DNA of 64,000 nt from M3007 sp044350425. Lineage in GTDB: Bacteria; Bacteroidota; Bacteroidia; Chitinophagales; Saprospiraceae. The first letter of the stretch is position 1, and each line of letters starts with the position of its first letter. The notes beneath the pieces are model-generated. The model was not told where the DNA came from. It ran no database searches and was given only the letters and a program-made list of their open reading frames with translations. Below are positions 1 to 8,169 of this stretch, piece by piece. Where the stretch lies: the NCBI GenBank assembly GCA_044350425.1, contig JBILHS010000001.1, forward strand, positions 66,535 to 130,534, in the 5' to 3' direction. A program made the position numbers and the translations under genes.

Positions 1-666
1 GTGGGTCCTGGAATGGGTATGCTGACCAAGTACCTGATCGCTCACCCCGAATATGAGACCTTTGCCGTGGAGGCAGATCGGGATATGGTAGAGTATTTGA
101 ACAAAAACTATGCAGAATTTGCCGAAAAGCACCTTATTTCAAAAGATTTTCTGGATTTTGACGCCCCGGCCTTTTTTGGCGAAAGGCAATTCTGCCTCAT
201 TGGAAACTATCCTTACAACATCTCTACGCAGATCCTTTTCCGGCTGCTGGATTGGCGCAACCAGATCCCTGAAATGGTGGGGATGTTCCAAAAAGAAGTA
301 GCGGACCGCATCGTTTCAAAACCTGGCTCCAGAGTATACGGCATCACCAGTGTGCTAGCTCAGGCCTATTTTAACACCGAATACCTCTTTACAGTAGAAC
401 CAGGTTCGTTCAATCCTCCACCCAAGGTCGTTTCCGCCGTGATCCGACTTACACGAAAAGAAGGTTTCGAGCTCGGCTGCGATGAAAAACGTTTCAAGAC
501 CATTGTAAAAACTGCCTTTGGTCAACGCCGGAAGATGCTCCGGAACACGCTTAAACCATTCTTTGACAATGAATTGCTGATGAACGACCCCTACTTTGAA
601 AAACGCCCTGAAACCCTGGGATGGGAGGAATATGTGGCGTTGACCAATCGGGTAGTTGGCGAGTAA
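1..666 (+). CDS. rsmA: 16S rRNA dimethyladenosine transferase RsmA/KsgA, 5'-truncated by window edge
   Basis: Carboxy-terminal 221 residues of the enzyme that dimethylates two adjacent adenines near the 3' end of 16S rRNA during 30S maturation. The frame is open at base 1, so the GTG there is not a real start; the family is about 260-270 residues, so roughly 40-45 are missing. Visible are the SAM-binding glycine motif GPGMGML (residues 2-8), the acidic EADRD (24-28), the target-adenine motif NYPYNIS (69-75), and the C-terminal helical region with FGQRRKMLRNTLK. The family assignment is secure. The next gene starts 24 bases downstream on the same strand. Confidence 0.96.
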   Translation: MGPGMGMLTKYLIAHPEYETFAVEADRDMVEYLNKNYAEFAEKHLISKDFLDFDAPAFFGERQFCLIGNYPYNISTQILFRLLDWRNQIPEMVGMFQKEVADRIVSKPGSRVYGITSVLAQAYFNTEYLFTVEPGSFNPPPKVVSAVIRLTRKEGFELGCDEKRFKTIVKTAFGQRRKMLRNTLKPFFDNELLMNDPYFEKRPETLGWEEYVALTNRVVGE

Positions 667-690
667 TTTACTGTGATTCTAGTGATTTTG

Positions 691-1041
691 ATGATTCTGA
701 AAGAACAACCTACCTATTATGATCTGGTTTACGCCGTGGTTCGGCAAATTCCGCGGGGACGCGTAACCAACTACGGGGCCATTGCAGATTTCATTGCCCT
801 GGGCTCTTCACGTATGGTGGGTTGGGCCTTAAACAATTGTCACCATATGGATGACATTCCCGCCCATCGTGTGGTGAATCGAAAAGGAGAATTGACTGGA
901 CGCCACCACTTTTCTCCGCCCGCGCTTATGCAACAACTACTTGAAAACGAAGGAATTAGAATAGAAAATGACTGCATCGTAGATTTCAAGGTTCATTTTT
1001 GGCATCCGCTTGAATTGGGGGAGGATTGGGAAGCGTTTTGA
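691..1041 (+). CDS. Alkyltransferase-like protein (ATL), MGMT family without catalytic Cys
   Basis: A 116-residue protein made only of the DNA-binding domain of O6-alkylguanine-DNA alkyltransferase. It keeps the winged-helix region, the flipping Tyr (TNYG, residue 28) and the Arg finger (SSRMVG, about residue 41). In the active-site motif, where methyltransferases have PCHR, this protein has PAHR with Ala at residue 58. ATL proteins bind O6-alkylguanine lesions without repairing them and recruit nucleotide excision repair; that role is inferred here from the family. An in-frame GTG at 673 would add MILVIL. The ATG at 691 is preferred because the domain begins directly after it. Confidence 0.88.
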   Translation: MILKEQPTYYDLVYAVVRQIPRGRVTNYGAIADFIALGSSRMVGWALNNCHHMDDIPAHRVVNRKGELTGRHHFSPPALMQQLLENEGIRIENDCIVDFKVHFWHPLELGEDWEAF

Positions 1042-1083
1042 ATGTTCTGAAAAAAATGACAAACTGTTTTTCAAATTCCGTGT

Positions 1084-1091
1084 TATATTTG
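1084..1091 (+). promoter_or_regulatory. Bacteroidota-type -7 box TATATTTG
   Basis: Perfect match to the TAnnTTTG -7 element of the Bacteroidota primary sigma factor, placed so that transcription would start about 10-15 bases before the TTG start of the His-rich gene. No clear TTG -33 element is seen at the expected 19-21 bp spacing. It may drive the His-rich protein and the TonB-dependent receptor behind it. Confidence 0.5.
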
Positions 1092-1110
1092 CAAATCTAA
1101 GTTTCGCAAT

Positions 1111-1488
1111 TTGCAACAAATCAAGTCATATCGGCGCGCATGGGCATGGGCATTGGTGCTTCTTTTCTCGTCCTTCTGGACCTTGAAAACAGCCCACGTG
1201 CTTTTGTTGCACCACCACGATGAGGAACACCCGGTTTGCGAAGCCTCTCATGATTCGAACAGTGCGCACATCCACGATGAGCGTTGGGCCAATGAAGATT
1301 GTTCACTCTGCGCTTTTGTAATTGCAGCTTCCGAACCATTTTCGCTGCCCTTCCTACCCGATTTTCAATCCAAACTTCCTGATTCTGCATCGCCCGCTTA
1401 CTACCAGGCTCCTGCTTTTTCTAAAAAGGCCTGCGATAGTGCGATGCGACGAGGGCCCCCTCGTTTAGTTCAAGTTGAATTGGTGTAA
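1111..1488 (+). CDS. Small exported His-rich protein, putative metal-binding
   Basis: A 125-residue protein with an N-terminal hydrophobic stretch (about residues 11-32). A histidine-rich segment follows (HHHDEEH near residues 34-40, then HDSNSAHIHDE), and then a paired-cysteine motif DCSLCAF. The clusters of His, Asp and Cys suggest metal binding in the periplasm. The frame has no ATG near the front, so the TTG at 1111, just downstream of a -7 box, is the likely start. The gene precedes a TonB-dependent receptor by about 95 bases, an arrangement that suggests metal (zinc or copper) handling. That is inference from composition and context; I recognise no named family with certainty. Confidence 0.6.
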   Translation: MQQIKSYRRAWAWALVLLFSSFWTLKTAHVLLLHHHDEEHPVCEASHDSNSAHIHDERWANEDCSLCAFVIAASEPFSLPFLPDFQSKLPDSASPAYYQAPAFSKKACDSAMRRGPPRLVQVELV

Positions 1489-1583
1489 TTAGTGCCTGGG
1501 TGTCCGGCTATCACGACCAATTCCATGGCTCTGACCTGAATTTTCTAATTCGGGAATCTTCACTTTTCTATATTTTCCATTTC

Positions 1584-4007
1584 ATGCTGAAAAGCAAAGC
1601 CGTATGGCTGGGCTTTTGCTCGCTGTACATTAGCCAGGTGCTAAATGCTCAGGACTGTCACCTCGCCTTGCGTGGCCATGTCACAGAATTAGGAACCAAC
1701 GAACCATTGGCTTACGCCTCTTTATTTATAAAAGAAATCGGAATAGGTACCGAAACAGATGAAAACGGGTATTTCGTCATTCCAAATCTTTGCGAAAAAA
1801 CAGATTATACGGTCGTAATCCGCCATCTGGAATGCGCCCATTTTACGCAGGTGGTGCAACTCCGGGAGAATGCGCAAATGGATTTCCATTTGACGCACAA
1901 TGCGATTTTAAACGAGGTAGTCATCAAGGAAAAAGCCATCGTTCCACCCTCCACGCAAGCCGACAATTTGGTTGAAAGAGCGGACCTAGAGGCTTCAAAA
2001 GGGCTTAATTTTAGCGAAACCCTGCGAAAAATCCCGGGGGTAAGCCTTTTGAGTTCTGGGGGCACTATTGCAAAACCTGTTATACAAGGGCTTCACAGCA
2101 ACCGCATCGCAATTGTTACAGATGGTGTGACCTTGCAAAGCCAACAATGGGGCAGCGACCATGCCCCGGAGATCGACCCTTTCGCTGCCGATAAGATCAC
2201 TGTTGTAAAAGGCGCAGCCGGGGTCAAATATGGGGTGGGCGCTATGGCTGGTGCTATTGTACTTGAACCGGCTTCTTTGCGTAAGGAAAGCGGTACGAAT
2301 GCCTGGGCAAGTCTGGGTGGTTTTTCAAACGGTCTGGGAGGAGTAGCCTCCGGAAGTTTGGACTGGCGGCCTCGGCATGGCGGCATGACTTTCCGGGTAC
2401 AGGGGACAGCCAAACGCAGTGGCAATCTTCGTGCCCCCAATTATTGGCTGGGCAACACAGCGACCCGGGAGGTCAATTTCTCTGCCATTGCCGATTGGGA
2501 ACGCAATCGCTGGCATCACACTTTAAGCACGTCCCAGTTTGTCCAGGAGTTTTCAATCCTAAGAGCTGCCCATACGGGAAGTGTCAGTGATCTGCTTTTG
2601 GCGATTCAAAGCGAAACACCGCGAAACAATCTTGATTATTTCACGTATAAATTGGATCGCCCGAAACAGCGTGTACAACACAATGTATTGAAATACAAAG
2701 GAGTATTCCACTTAAATGACCTCTGGAAACTATCCAGTCAATACAGTTTTCAAAACAACCAGCGCCGGGAATATGACAGGGGGAGAGCAAACACCATCGC
2801 AGATGACAAAGCGCAGATAAGCTTCCAGTTGTGGAGCAACACCCTGGATGTTGCCTTGGAACATTTGCCCATTCGCCATTGGCAGGGAGGTATTGGGGTA
2901 CAGGCATCGCAGCAATTGAACCATGTCAGCCGGGGCGGTTTTATACCGGACTACCTGGGATTAGGTGGTTCTATATGGGCTATGGAACGTTGGCGACGAT
3001 ATCCCAATCCTTGGGAGTTTGAGATAGGGGGCCGTTATGATTATCGTTGGAACCACATTACCACAACAGGTAATGGAAGCAATAACCTGGACAAAAAACT
3101 GGCGTTTGGCAATATTTCAGGTACTACCGGAGTCATTTACCACTTCACGAGCCAGTTAACTGGAAAATTGAATACCGGCTACGCCTGGCGCCCCCCCCAT
3201 GTCAATGAACTTTTTGCACGTGGAGTACACCATGGCGCCGGAACCTACGAACAGGGTAACCCTGATCTAAAGGCCGAAAAAGCCTGGAACACAAATTTTA
3301 GTTTAAGCTGGGAATCCCGGACTATACACGCAACGGTTTCTATGTATCATAACCGGATGGCCAACTTCATTTACCTAAACCAGCCGCGCGATAGCATCGT
3401 ATTGACCATCAGAGGGCCGTTTCCCGCTTATTTTTATCAGCAGGACGATGCTATTTTACAAGGATTGGATGCAAGTTTAGGAATGGAACTCTTTGCTTCA
3501 TTGTCTGCCGAAACTCGCATTTCAATCCTTCGGGGATTTCAAATCGCTTCCCAAAGCCCCCCCAATGAAAGAGAAAATTTCCATGATTGTTTGCCATTAA
3601 TGCCCGCCGACCGATATCAATATGGCCTGAAGTGGACTTTTGGTAAAAAAAACTCCTTTTCTAAAACCTCGGCTGAAAAACAAAACCGGGCAGGTAGCCT
3701 GGGAGAAACATTTGTCCGGCTACTGGCAAGCACTACGCTACGCCAGACGCATGTCCCCTTGGAAGGATTGACCAAAGCGGCTCCGGTCACTTTCACCACC
3801 TTAAGCATTGATGCGGCGCATACTTTTCATTTAAACAGGCACGCAAAGCTTGAAGATCAGCGCAACGGGCAGTTGCTCGAAGTGGGTCTGAACATCCAAA
3901 ACCTGAGCAATGTACGTTACCGGGAATACCTCGACCTCTTCCGATATTTTACAGATGCGCCCGGCATTAATGTGGGGCTACGGGCAAAATTGACCTTCGG
4001 AGGCTAA
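1584..4007 (+). CDS. TonB-dependent outer-membrane receptor, putative metal or metallophore uptake
   Basis: An 807-residue outer-membrane transporter. The ATG at 1584 is chosen because a signal peptide (KAVWLGFCSLYISQVLNAQ) follows directly; the frame stays open upstream to 1500 without a better start. After the signal lies a carboxypeptidase-like regulatory domain (about residues 27-110, ending near HNAILNEVVIKE). The plug domain comes next (about 125-240, with the PVIQGLHSNR and VKGAAGVKYGVGAMAGAI blocks). A 22-strand-type barrel then runs to a C-terminus in LRAKLTFGG. Energy would come from TonB-ExbBD. The substrate is not readable, but the His-rich neighbour upstream and the lipoprotein downstream favour a metal such as zinc. 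Confidence 0.9.
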   Translation: MLKSKAVWLGFCSLYISQVLNAQDCHLALRGHVTELGTNEPLAYASLFIKEIGIGTETDENGYFVIPNLCEKTDYTVVIRHLECAHFTQVVQLRENAQMDFHLTHNAILNEVVIKEKAIVPPSTQADNLVERADLEASKGLNFSETLRKIPGVSLLSSGGTIAKPVIQGLHSNRIAIVTDGVTLQSQQWGSDHAPEIDPFAADKITVVKGAAGVKYGVGAMAGAIVLEPASLRKESGTNAWASLGGFSNGLGGVASGSLDWRPRHGGMTFRVQGTAKRSGNLRAPNYWLGNTATREVNFSAIADWERNRWHHTLSTSQFVQEFSILRAAHTGSVSDLLLAIQSETPRNNLDYFTYKLDRPKQRVQHNVLKYKGVFHLNDLWKLSSQYSFQNNQRREYDRGRANTIADDKAQISFQLWSNTLDVALEHLPIRHWQGGIGVQASQQLNHVSRGGFIPDYLGLGGSIWAMERWRRYPNPWEFEIGGRYDYRWNHITTTGNGSNNLDKKLAFGNISGTTGVIYHFTSQLTGKLNTGYAWRPPHVNELFARGVHHGAGTYEQGNPDLKAEKAWNTNFSLSWESRTIHATVSMYHNRMANFIYLNQPRDSIVLTIRGPFPAYFYQQDDAILQGLDASLGMELFASLSAETRISILRGFQIASQSPPNERENFHDCLPLMPADRYQYGLKWTFGKKNSFSKTSAEKQNRAGSLGETFVRLLASTTLRQTHVPLEGLTKAAPVTFTTLSIDAAHTFHLNRHAKLEDQRNGQLLEVGLNIQNLSNVRYREYLDLFRYFTDAPGINVGLRAKLTFGG

Positions 4008-4102
4008 AAATAACCCTTTTAGATCTTTGACTATCAAATAATTAGTCAAGCAACCTCTGTTCATTCAAATTTTTCAACTTTTAACCATTAAAATCTTACA
4101 TC

Positions 4103-4639
4103 ATGTTTGTCAAAAAAATGCACCTTCCAACAATTCTGCTCCTCCTTACTATTATGACTTCACTTTTCACCGTGGGTTGTGACAAAGGAGATGACCCAAC
4201 CCCACAAGAACTAATTACAAAAGTAGTGGTACACCTGACCGGCACCAATGGATCTACATTCAACCAGGAATTTGAGGCCGAAGACCCGGAAGGTGATGGT
4301 ATCTGGAACAACATTCCAAGTATTAACATTCCAGACAGTACCACCTTCAATGTACATATTCATGTGTACGACGGAGCAACGGAAATTGACGGCGAGATCG
4401 AGGATGAAAGCACTGCACACCTTTTCATTTACAAAATTACGGGTGCAAATCTGGTGGTTAGTGATCTAAATCCTGACACCGAGGGTCAACCTTTGGGTAT
4501 TGACTCTAAATGGACAAGCGCTGCAACGTCAACCGGTTCCGTTAAAATTCAATTGATTCACGAACCAACCGACAAAAACGCGGCAGATCCAGGTGGTGAG
4601 GTAGATTTTGAGGTGACCTTCCCGGTTGTCATACAATAG
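4103..4639 (+). CDS. Lipoprotein following the TonB-dependent receptor
   Basis: A 178-residue lipoprotein: an N-terminal hydrophobic segment ends in FTVGC, with the Cys near residue 27, followed by an acidic mature domain with strand-rich repeats (for example VVVHLTGTNGS and VKIQLIHEPTDKN). Short proteins of this kind, annotated as periplasmic-binding-fold or hypothetical, often follow TonB-dependent receptors in Bacteroidota, and I infer a role in the same uptake process. A strong terminator begins 56 bases after the stop, closing the transcription unit. A second in-frame Met at residue 7 could also be the start. Confidence 0.75.
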   Translation: MFVKKMHLPTILLLLTIMTSLFTVGCDKGDDPTPQELITKVVVHLTGTNGSTFNQEFEAEDPEGDGIWNNIPSINIPDSTTFNVHIHVYDGATEIDGEIEDESTAHLFIYKITGANLVVSDLNPDTEGQPLGIDSKWTSAATSTGSVKIQLIHEPTDKNAADPGGEVDFEVTFPVVIQ

Positions 4640-4694
4640 AAATCGAGTACGAAAAAACCAATGCATTTGACCTGTGCAGATTGGGGCTAATTCA

Positions 4695-4727
4695 TGTGGG
4701 CTGGTAAAAATCCAGCCCACATTTTTT
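4695..4727 (+). terminator. Rho-independent terminator after the receptor/lipoprotein genes
   Basis: A perfect 10-bp stem (TGTGGGCTGG / CCAGCCCACA) with a 7-base A-rich loop, followed by six T residues. It lies 56 bases after the lipoprotein stop codon. Confidence 0.92.
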
Positions 4728-4788
4728 AATTTATTATACTAAAGCACGAGCTATTCTTGTCCTGCCAACGACATTGTGCCTTTATAAA

Positions 4789-5919
4789 ATGTACAATCAC
4801 TCAGGCCTTGGTATATTTACAAAAAATCTGATTTTGAAAACCAGGCATCTCTTCTTGCTTTTTGTCTTTGGTGGGCAGTGCTTTCTTTTTAGTCAAACTA
4901 CCCAACCCAAAAACCCCAATCGTTTCAAAGTCATCGGTTTACCTGTGTTCTTTTTCACTCCTGACACCAAATTTGGCGGCGGTGCTGGGGGGCTGGCCAC
5001 CTTAAATTTTCCAAAGGACAGCCTGGGTGCAAGACGTTCCAGTGTTACCGTGGGTGTGGTGTATACCCAGCTCAATCAATTGCTGCTCTATTTTCCGTTT
5101 CAACTGTTTCCTCAAAATCAAAAATACTGGATCAGCGGGGAGCTGGGTTATTACCGCTATGTGTTCAATTATTTTGGTACCGGGAATGGATTTCCTCCGG
5201 ATTACATTGAAAAATATGATGCTACTTTTCCGCGTATTCGATTGAATTTAAGTCGAAAAGTAGCGCCCGGGCTTTACGCCGGACTGCGTTATGCCTACGA
5301 TGATTTTACTTTCACCCGCAAGGAAAGCGGCGGCGAACTGGATCAAAATAAAGTGCTTGGTTCCAATGGAGGACGTATTTCAGGCCTTGGGGGAGGCATT
5401 AATTATGATACCCGTAACAGTATTTTTTTCCCGACCCAGGGCTGGCTGGTAGATGCAAGCCTATATTCGGAATCTTCCCTCACAGGAAGTCCGTTCAATT
5501 ACCGCCGCATTTCAGCAGATGCAGCCCGCTATTTTAAAATGGGAAAAAAGGGCGTTTTTGCACTCAACGCAGTCAGTATATTTTCATTCGGGGCGGTTCC
5601 GTTTCACCAGATGCCTGTCATTGGTGGCACCAAACGCTTGCGAGGTTATTTTGAAGGGAAATACCGCGACAAGCACCTGCTAATTTTGCAGGGCGAATAC
5701 CGCCAGCCCTTATTTTGGCGTCTGGGGGCGGTTGCTTTTGGAGGCTTGGGACTGGTTGGCGACCGCTTTGAATCACTTGCCATTCGCAACACCCGACCTC
5801 ATTTGGGTGCCGGGCTTCGGCTGATGATCGATAAGGCTCAAAAGATCAATATACGCGCAGACTATGGTTGGGGATATCGTTCCAGTGGGTTTTACCTTAC
5901 CTTTGGGGAGGCTTTTTGA
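4789..5919 (+). CDS. BamA/TamA-family (Omp85, surface antigen D15) outer-membrane barrel protein
   Basis: A 376-residue protein with an N-terminal signal region (LFLLFVFGGQCFLFSQ) followed directly by a 16-strand-type Omp85 barrel, with no POTRA domains. Typical blocks are TPDTKFGGGAG, GGGINYDTRNSIFFPTQGW, the conserved RLRGYFEGKYRDK (RGY motif region) and the C-terminal strand YRSSGFYLTFGEAF. POTRA-less members are common in Bacteroidota and their function is mostly unknown; outer-membrane localisation is the safe statement. A TTG at 4774 is an alternative start. The gene stands alone between a terminator and the glycosyltransferase cluster. Confidence 0.87.
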   Translation: MYNHSGLGIFTKNLILKTRHLFLLFVFGGQCFLFSQTTQPKNPNRFKVIGLPVFFFTPDTKFGGGAGGLATLNFPKDSLGARRSSVTVGVVYTQLNQLLLYFPFQLFPQNQKYWISGELGYYRYVFNYFGTGNGFPPDYIEKYDATFPRIRLNLSRKVAPGLYAGLRYAYDDFTFTRKESGGELDQNKVLGSNGGRISGLGGGINYDTRNSIFFPTQGWLVDASLYSESSLTGSPFNYRRISADAARYFKMGKKGVFALNAVSIFSFGAVPFHQMPVIGGTKRLRGYFEGKYRDKHLLILQGEYRQPLFWRLGAVAFGGLGLVGDRFESLAIRNTRPHLGAGLRLMIDKAQKINIRADYGWGYRSSGFYLTFGEAF

Positions 5920-6009
5920 GGCGTAATGAACCTGCTGCGTTTCAACTTTTAGGCAGCATCATTGTTCCATGGCCCTTACTCAATGCGCTGAAATAGCATA
6001 CACTTACCT

Positions 6010-7182
6010 GTGTTGAACAAAATTAAAATCGCCTTTTTTGCTGAAATCCTCATTGAAGACTTTGATGGGGCCTCCCGCACTATGTTTCAGTTGATCCATC
6101 GGATTCCGGCAGATCGGTTCGAATTCTTGTTCATTTGTGGCGTAGGACCGGATACCCTTGCCGGATTTGAATGCATGCGAATCCCAGCAGCCACCATTCC
6201 GATCAACCGGACCTACAAAATGGCGATTCCCTGGTTTTCAAGCGGCAAAATGCGGAAAAAGCTGCAGGCGTTCCAGCCCGATATCATTCACATCGCTACA
6301 CCGTCTTTATTGGGCGAGTTTGCTTTGAAATATGCCGTAGCGCAGCACATACCCGTGTTGACCATTTACCACACCCATTTCATTTCTTACGTGGATTATT
6401 ACCTAAAATCCAGTCCACGCCTGGCAAGTTTTATTCGAAGCCTTATTACAAAAAGTCAACATACTTTTTATAATGGATGCGAACGGATCTATGTACCCTC
6501 CGCGGAAATGCTCGCCGCGCTTTTATCCTGGAATGTGGAAGCCTGGCGTTTACAGCTTTGGCAACGAGGGATAGATACCCAACTATTTTCGCCTGAGAAA
6601 AAAGATAAGGCGATGCTGCGAGCGCTGGTTGGGAATGACGATCCTGTGATTTTGTTTGCGAGTCGGCTGGTATGGGAGAAAAATCTGGAAACGCTGATAG
6701 CCATTTATCAACTCAGCCAGGATCGAAACCTTCCGTTCAACTTTCTGGTGGTCGGCGATGGGGTAGCTTTGGAGGCCTGCCAACGCCGAATGCCCAAGGC
6801 GACCTTTACAGGAAAAGTGGATCATCAGCAACTTTCGATCATTTATGCCTCAGCAGATGTCTTTTTATTCCCTTCTATTTCGGAGTCTTATGGCAATGTG
6901 GTCGTTGAAGCCATGGCATCCGGACTTCCTTGTGTCATCGCCGATGGGGGTGGTTCCCGGAATTTCATTCAACAGGGTCAGAATGGTTTTCTATGCCAGC
7001 CTAACAACGCTGAAGATTACCTGAATCATATCTCAACGCTGATTCACGACACCCGCTTGCATCAGCAATTTGTAGCGGAAGGCCTGCATTACAGCAAATC
7101 TCTAAGTTGGGATGATCTGGCAGCCACCTATTTTAAGGATCTCACTGCAATAGCCTTGCAATCTGGCAGAACCCATGAGTAA
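6010..7182 (+). CDS. Glycosyltransferase family 4 (GT-B fold)
   Basis: A 390-residue cytoplasmic or membrane-associated glycosyltransferase. The N-terminal acceptor-side Rossmann domain begins at KIKIAFFAEILIEDFDGASR. The C-terminal donor-binding domain has FASRLVWEKNLETLI, VVGDGVALEAC, FTGKVDHQQL and the GT4 signature SESYGNVVVEAMASGLPCV with the two glutamates seven residues apart. It resembles retaining mannosyl- or glucosyltransferases acting on lipid acceptors; donor and acceptor are not readable. The start is GTG at 6010. Its 3' end overlaps the following flippase-like gene by 8 bases, so the two are translationally coupled, and a second GT4 follows. Confidence 0.92.
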   Translation: MLNKIKIAFFAEILIEDFDGASRTMFQLIHRIPADRFEFLFICGVGPDTLAGFECMRIPAATIPINRTYKMAIPWFSSGKMRKKLQAFQPDIIHIATPSLLGEFALKYAVAQHIPVLTIYHTHFISYVDYYLKSSPRLASFIRSLITKSQHTFYNGCERIYVPSAEMLAALLSWNVEAWRLQLWQRGIDTQLFSPEKKDKAMLRALVGNDDPVILFASRLVWEKNLETLIAIYQLSQDRNLPFNFLVVGDGVALEACQRRMPKATFTGKVDHQQLSIIYASADVFLFPSISESYGNVVVEAMASGLPCVIADGGGSRNFIQQGQNGFLCQPNNAEDYLNHISTLIHDTRLHQQFVAEGLHYSKSLSWDDLAATYFKDLTAIALQSGRTHE

Positions 7183-8167
7183 CTATTTTAAGGCTGCATT
7201 GACGCTCCTGTTACTGGTCTTTTTGGGCTTTTTCATTCGGGCTACGGATTGGAGGGGTGTACTGGACTCGGTGCAACAAGTGGGATGTAACTTTCTTTTC
7301 CTACTCTTTATTAGTTTCCTTTCAGCCTGGTTAAGCGTCGTCGCCTGGCGGTATTGTCTGCCGAAGGAAGCCCATATCGTTCCGGGTTGGAAACTATTCT
7401 GGATCCGTCAGATTGGAGAAAACGTAGCGATACTCAATCCAACCAGCGTGATTGGCGGAGAGGCCATGAAGATTTACATGCTCCGCGAGCTTGGCGTAGA
7501 TAAAAAACAGGCCCTGAACTCTATTTTACTTTCACGAGCACTCACAATCATCAGCCAGATTCTGCTGCTTGTGATTGCCGGGGCTTGGTTTTTAAGTCTT
7601 AAAATAAGCGATTTTTCAGGCCTTGGTGCGCGTTGGAAAGGGTTGATTATCCTTCCCATTACCCTCGCCGCAGTCCTTTACATCCTGCGGCATCGTCTTT
7701 TCAGAGACCTTTCGAAAGCGGTCCTATTGCGCCTGGGATTGCTGAGCAGATACTTGAAAATCCGGGAATTCATCGGAACATTATGGGCGGAGCTTCATAC
7801 CTTTTACCGGGAAAATCGGCGCGCCATGTTGCTTTCCTTCATCGCATCCTGTTTGCACTGGATTGTAGGTTCCCTGGAGTTTTATTTTATTCTGCTTTTT
7901 TTAGGTGTAAAAACCACCATTGCGAAAGCTTTGCTGGTTGATATGGGGGTCATCGTTTTTAAATCCGCTGGCGCGTTTGTGCCGGGCCAGATCGGGGTCG
8001 AAGAATATGGCAACAAAGTAATGCTTGGCATCATCGGGATTGCCGGGGAGACCATCTGGATCACGGTTTCGGTTTTGCGTCGCGCCCGGCAGTTGAGCTG
8101 GATCTTGCTCAGCCTCTTGATCTATTTTGTATTTTTCAACAGAAGATTGACCAATTTTCAAACCTAG
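7175..8167 (+). CDS. Flippase-like / lysylphosphatidylglycerol synthetase-type integral membrane protein
   Basis: A 330-residue polytopic membrane protein of the LPG_synthase_TM (YbhN/AglD-like) family. About eight hydrophobic segments are visible, and the family pattern includes the N-terminal LLVFLGFFIRATDWRGVLDS, the central GGEAMKIYML and the AGAFVPGQIGVEEYG block. Members are thought to help move or hold lipid-linked substrates; their precise chemistry is mostly unproven. It starts inside the preceding GT4 and is followed 2 bases later by another GT4, so the three genes form one tight operon that probably glycosylates a membrane lipid or polysaccharide precursor (inference). Confidence 0.88.
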   Translation: MSNYFKAALTLLLLVFLGFFIRATDWRGVLDSVQQVGCNFLFLLFISFLSAWLSVVAWRYCLPKEAHIVPGWKLFWIRQIGENVAILNPTSVIGGEAMKIYMLRELGVDKKQALNSILLSRALTIISQILLLVIAGAWFLSLKISDFSGLGARWKGLIILPITLAAVLYILRHRLFRDLSKAVLLRLGLLSRYLKIREFIGTLWAELHTFYRENRRAMLLSFIASCLHWIVGSLEFYFILLFLGVKTTIAKALLVDMGVIVFKSAGAFVPGQIGVEEYGNKVMLGIIGIAGETIWITVSVLRRARQLSWILLSLLIYFVFFNRRLTNFQT

Positions 8168-8169
8168 CG

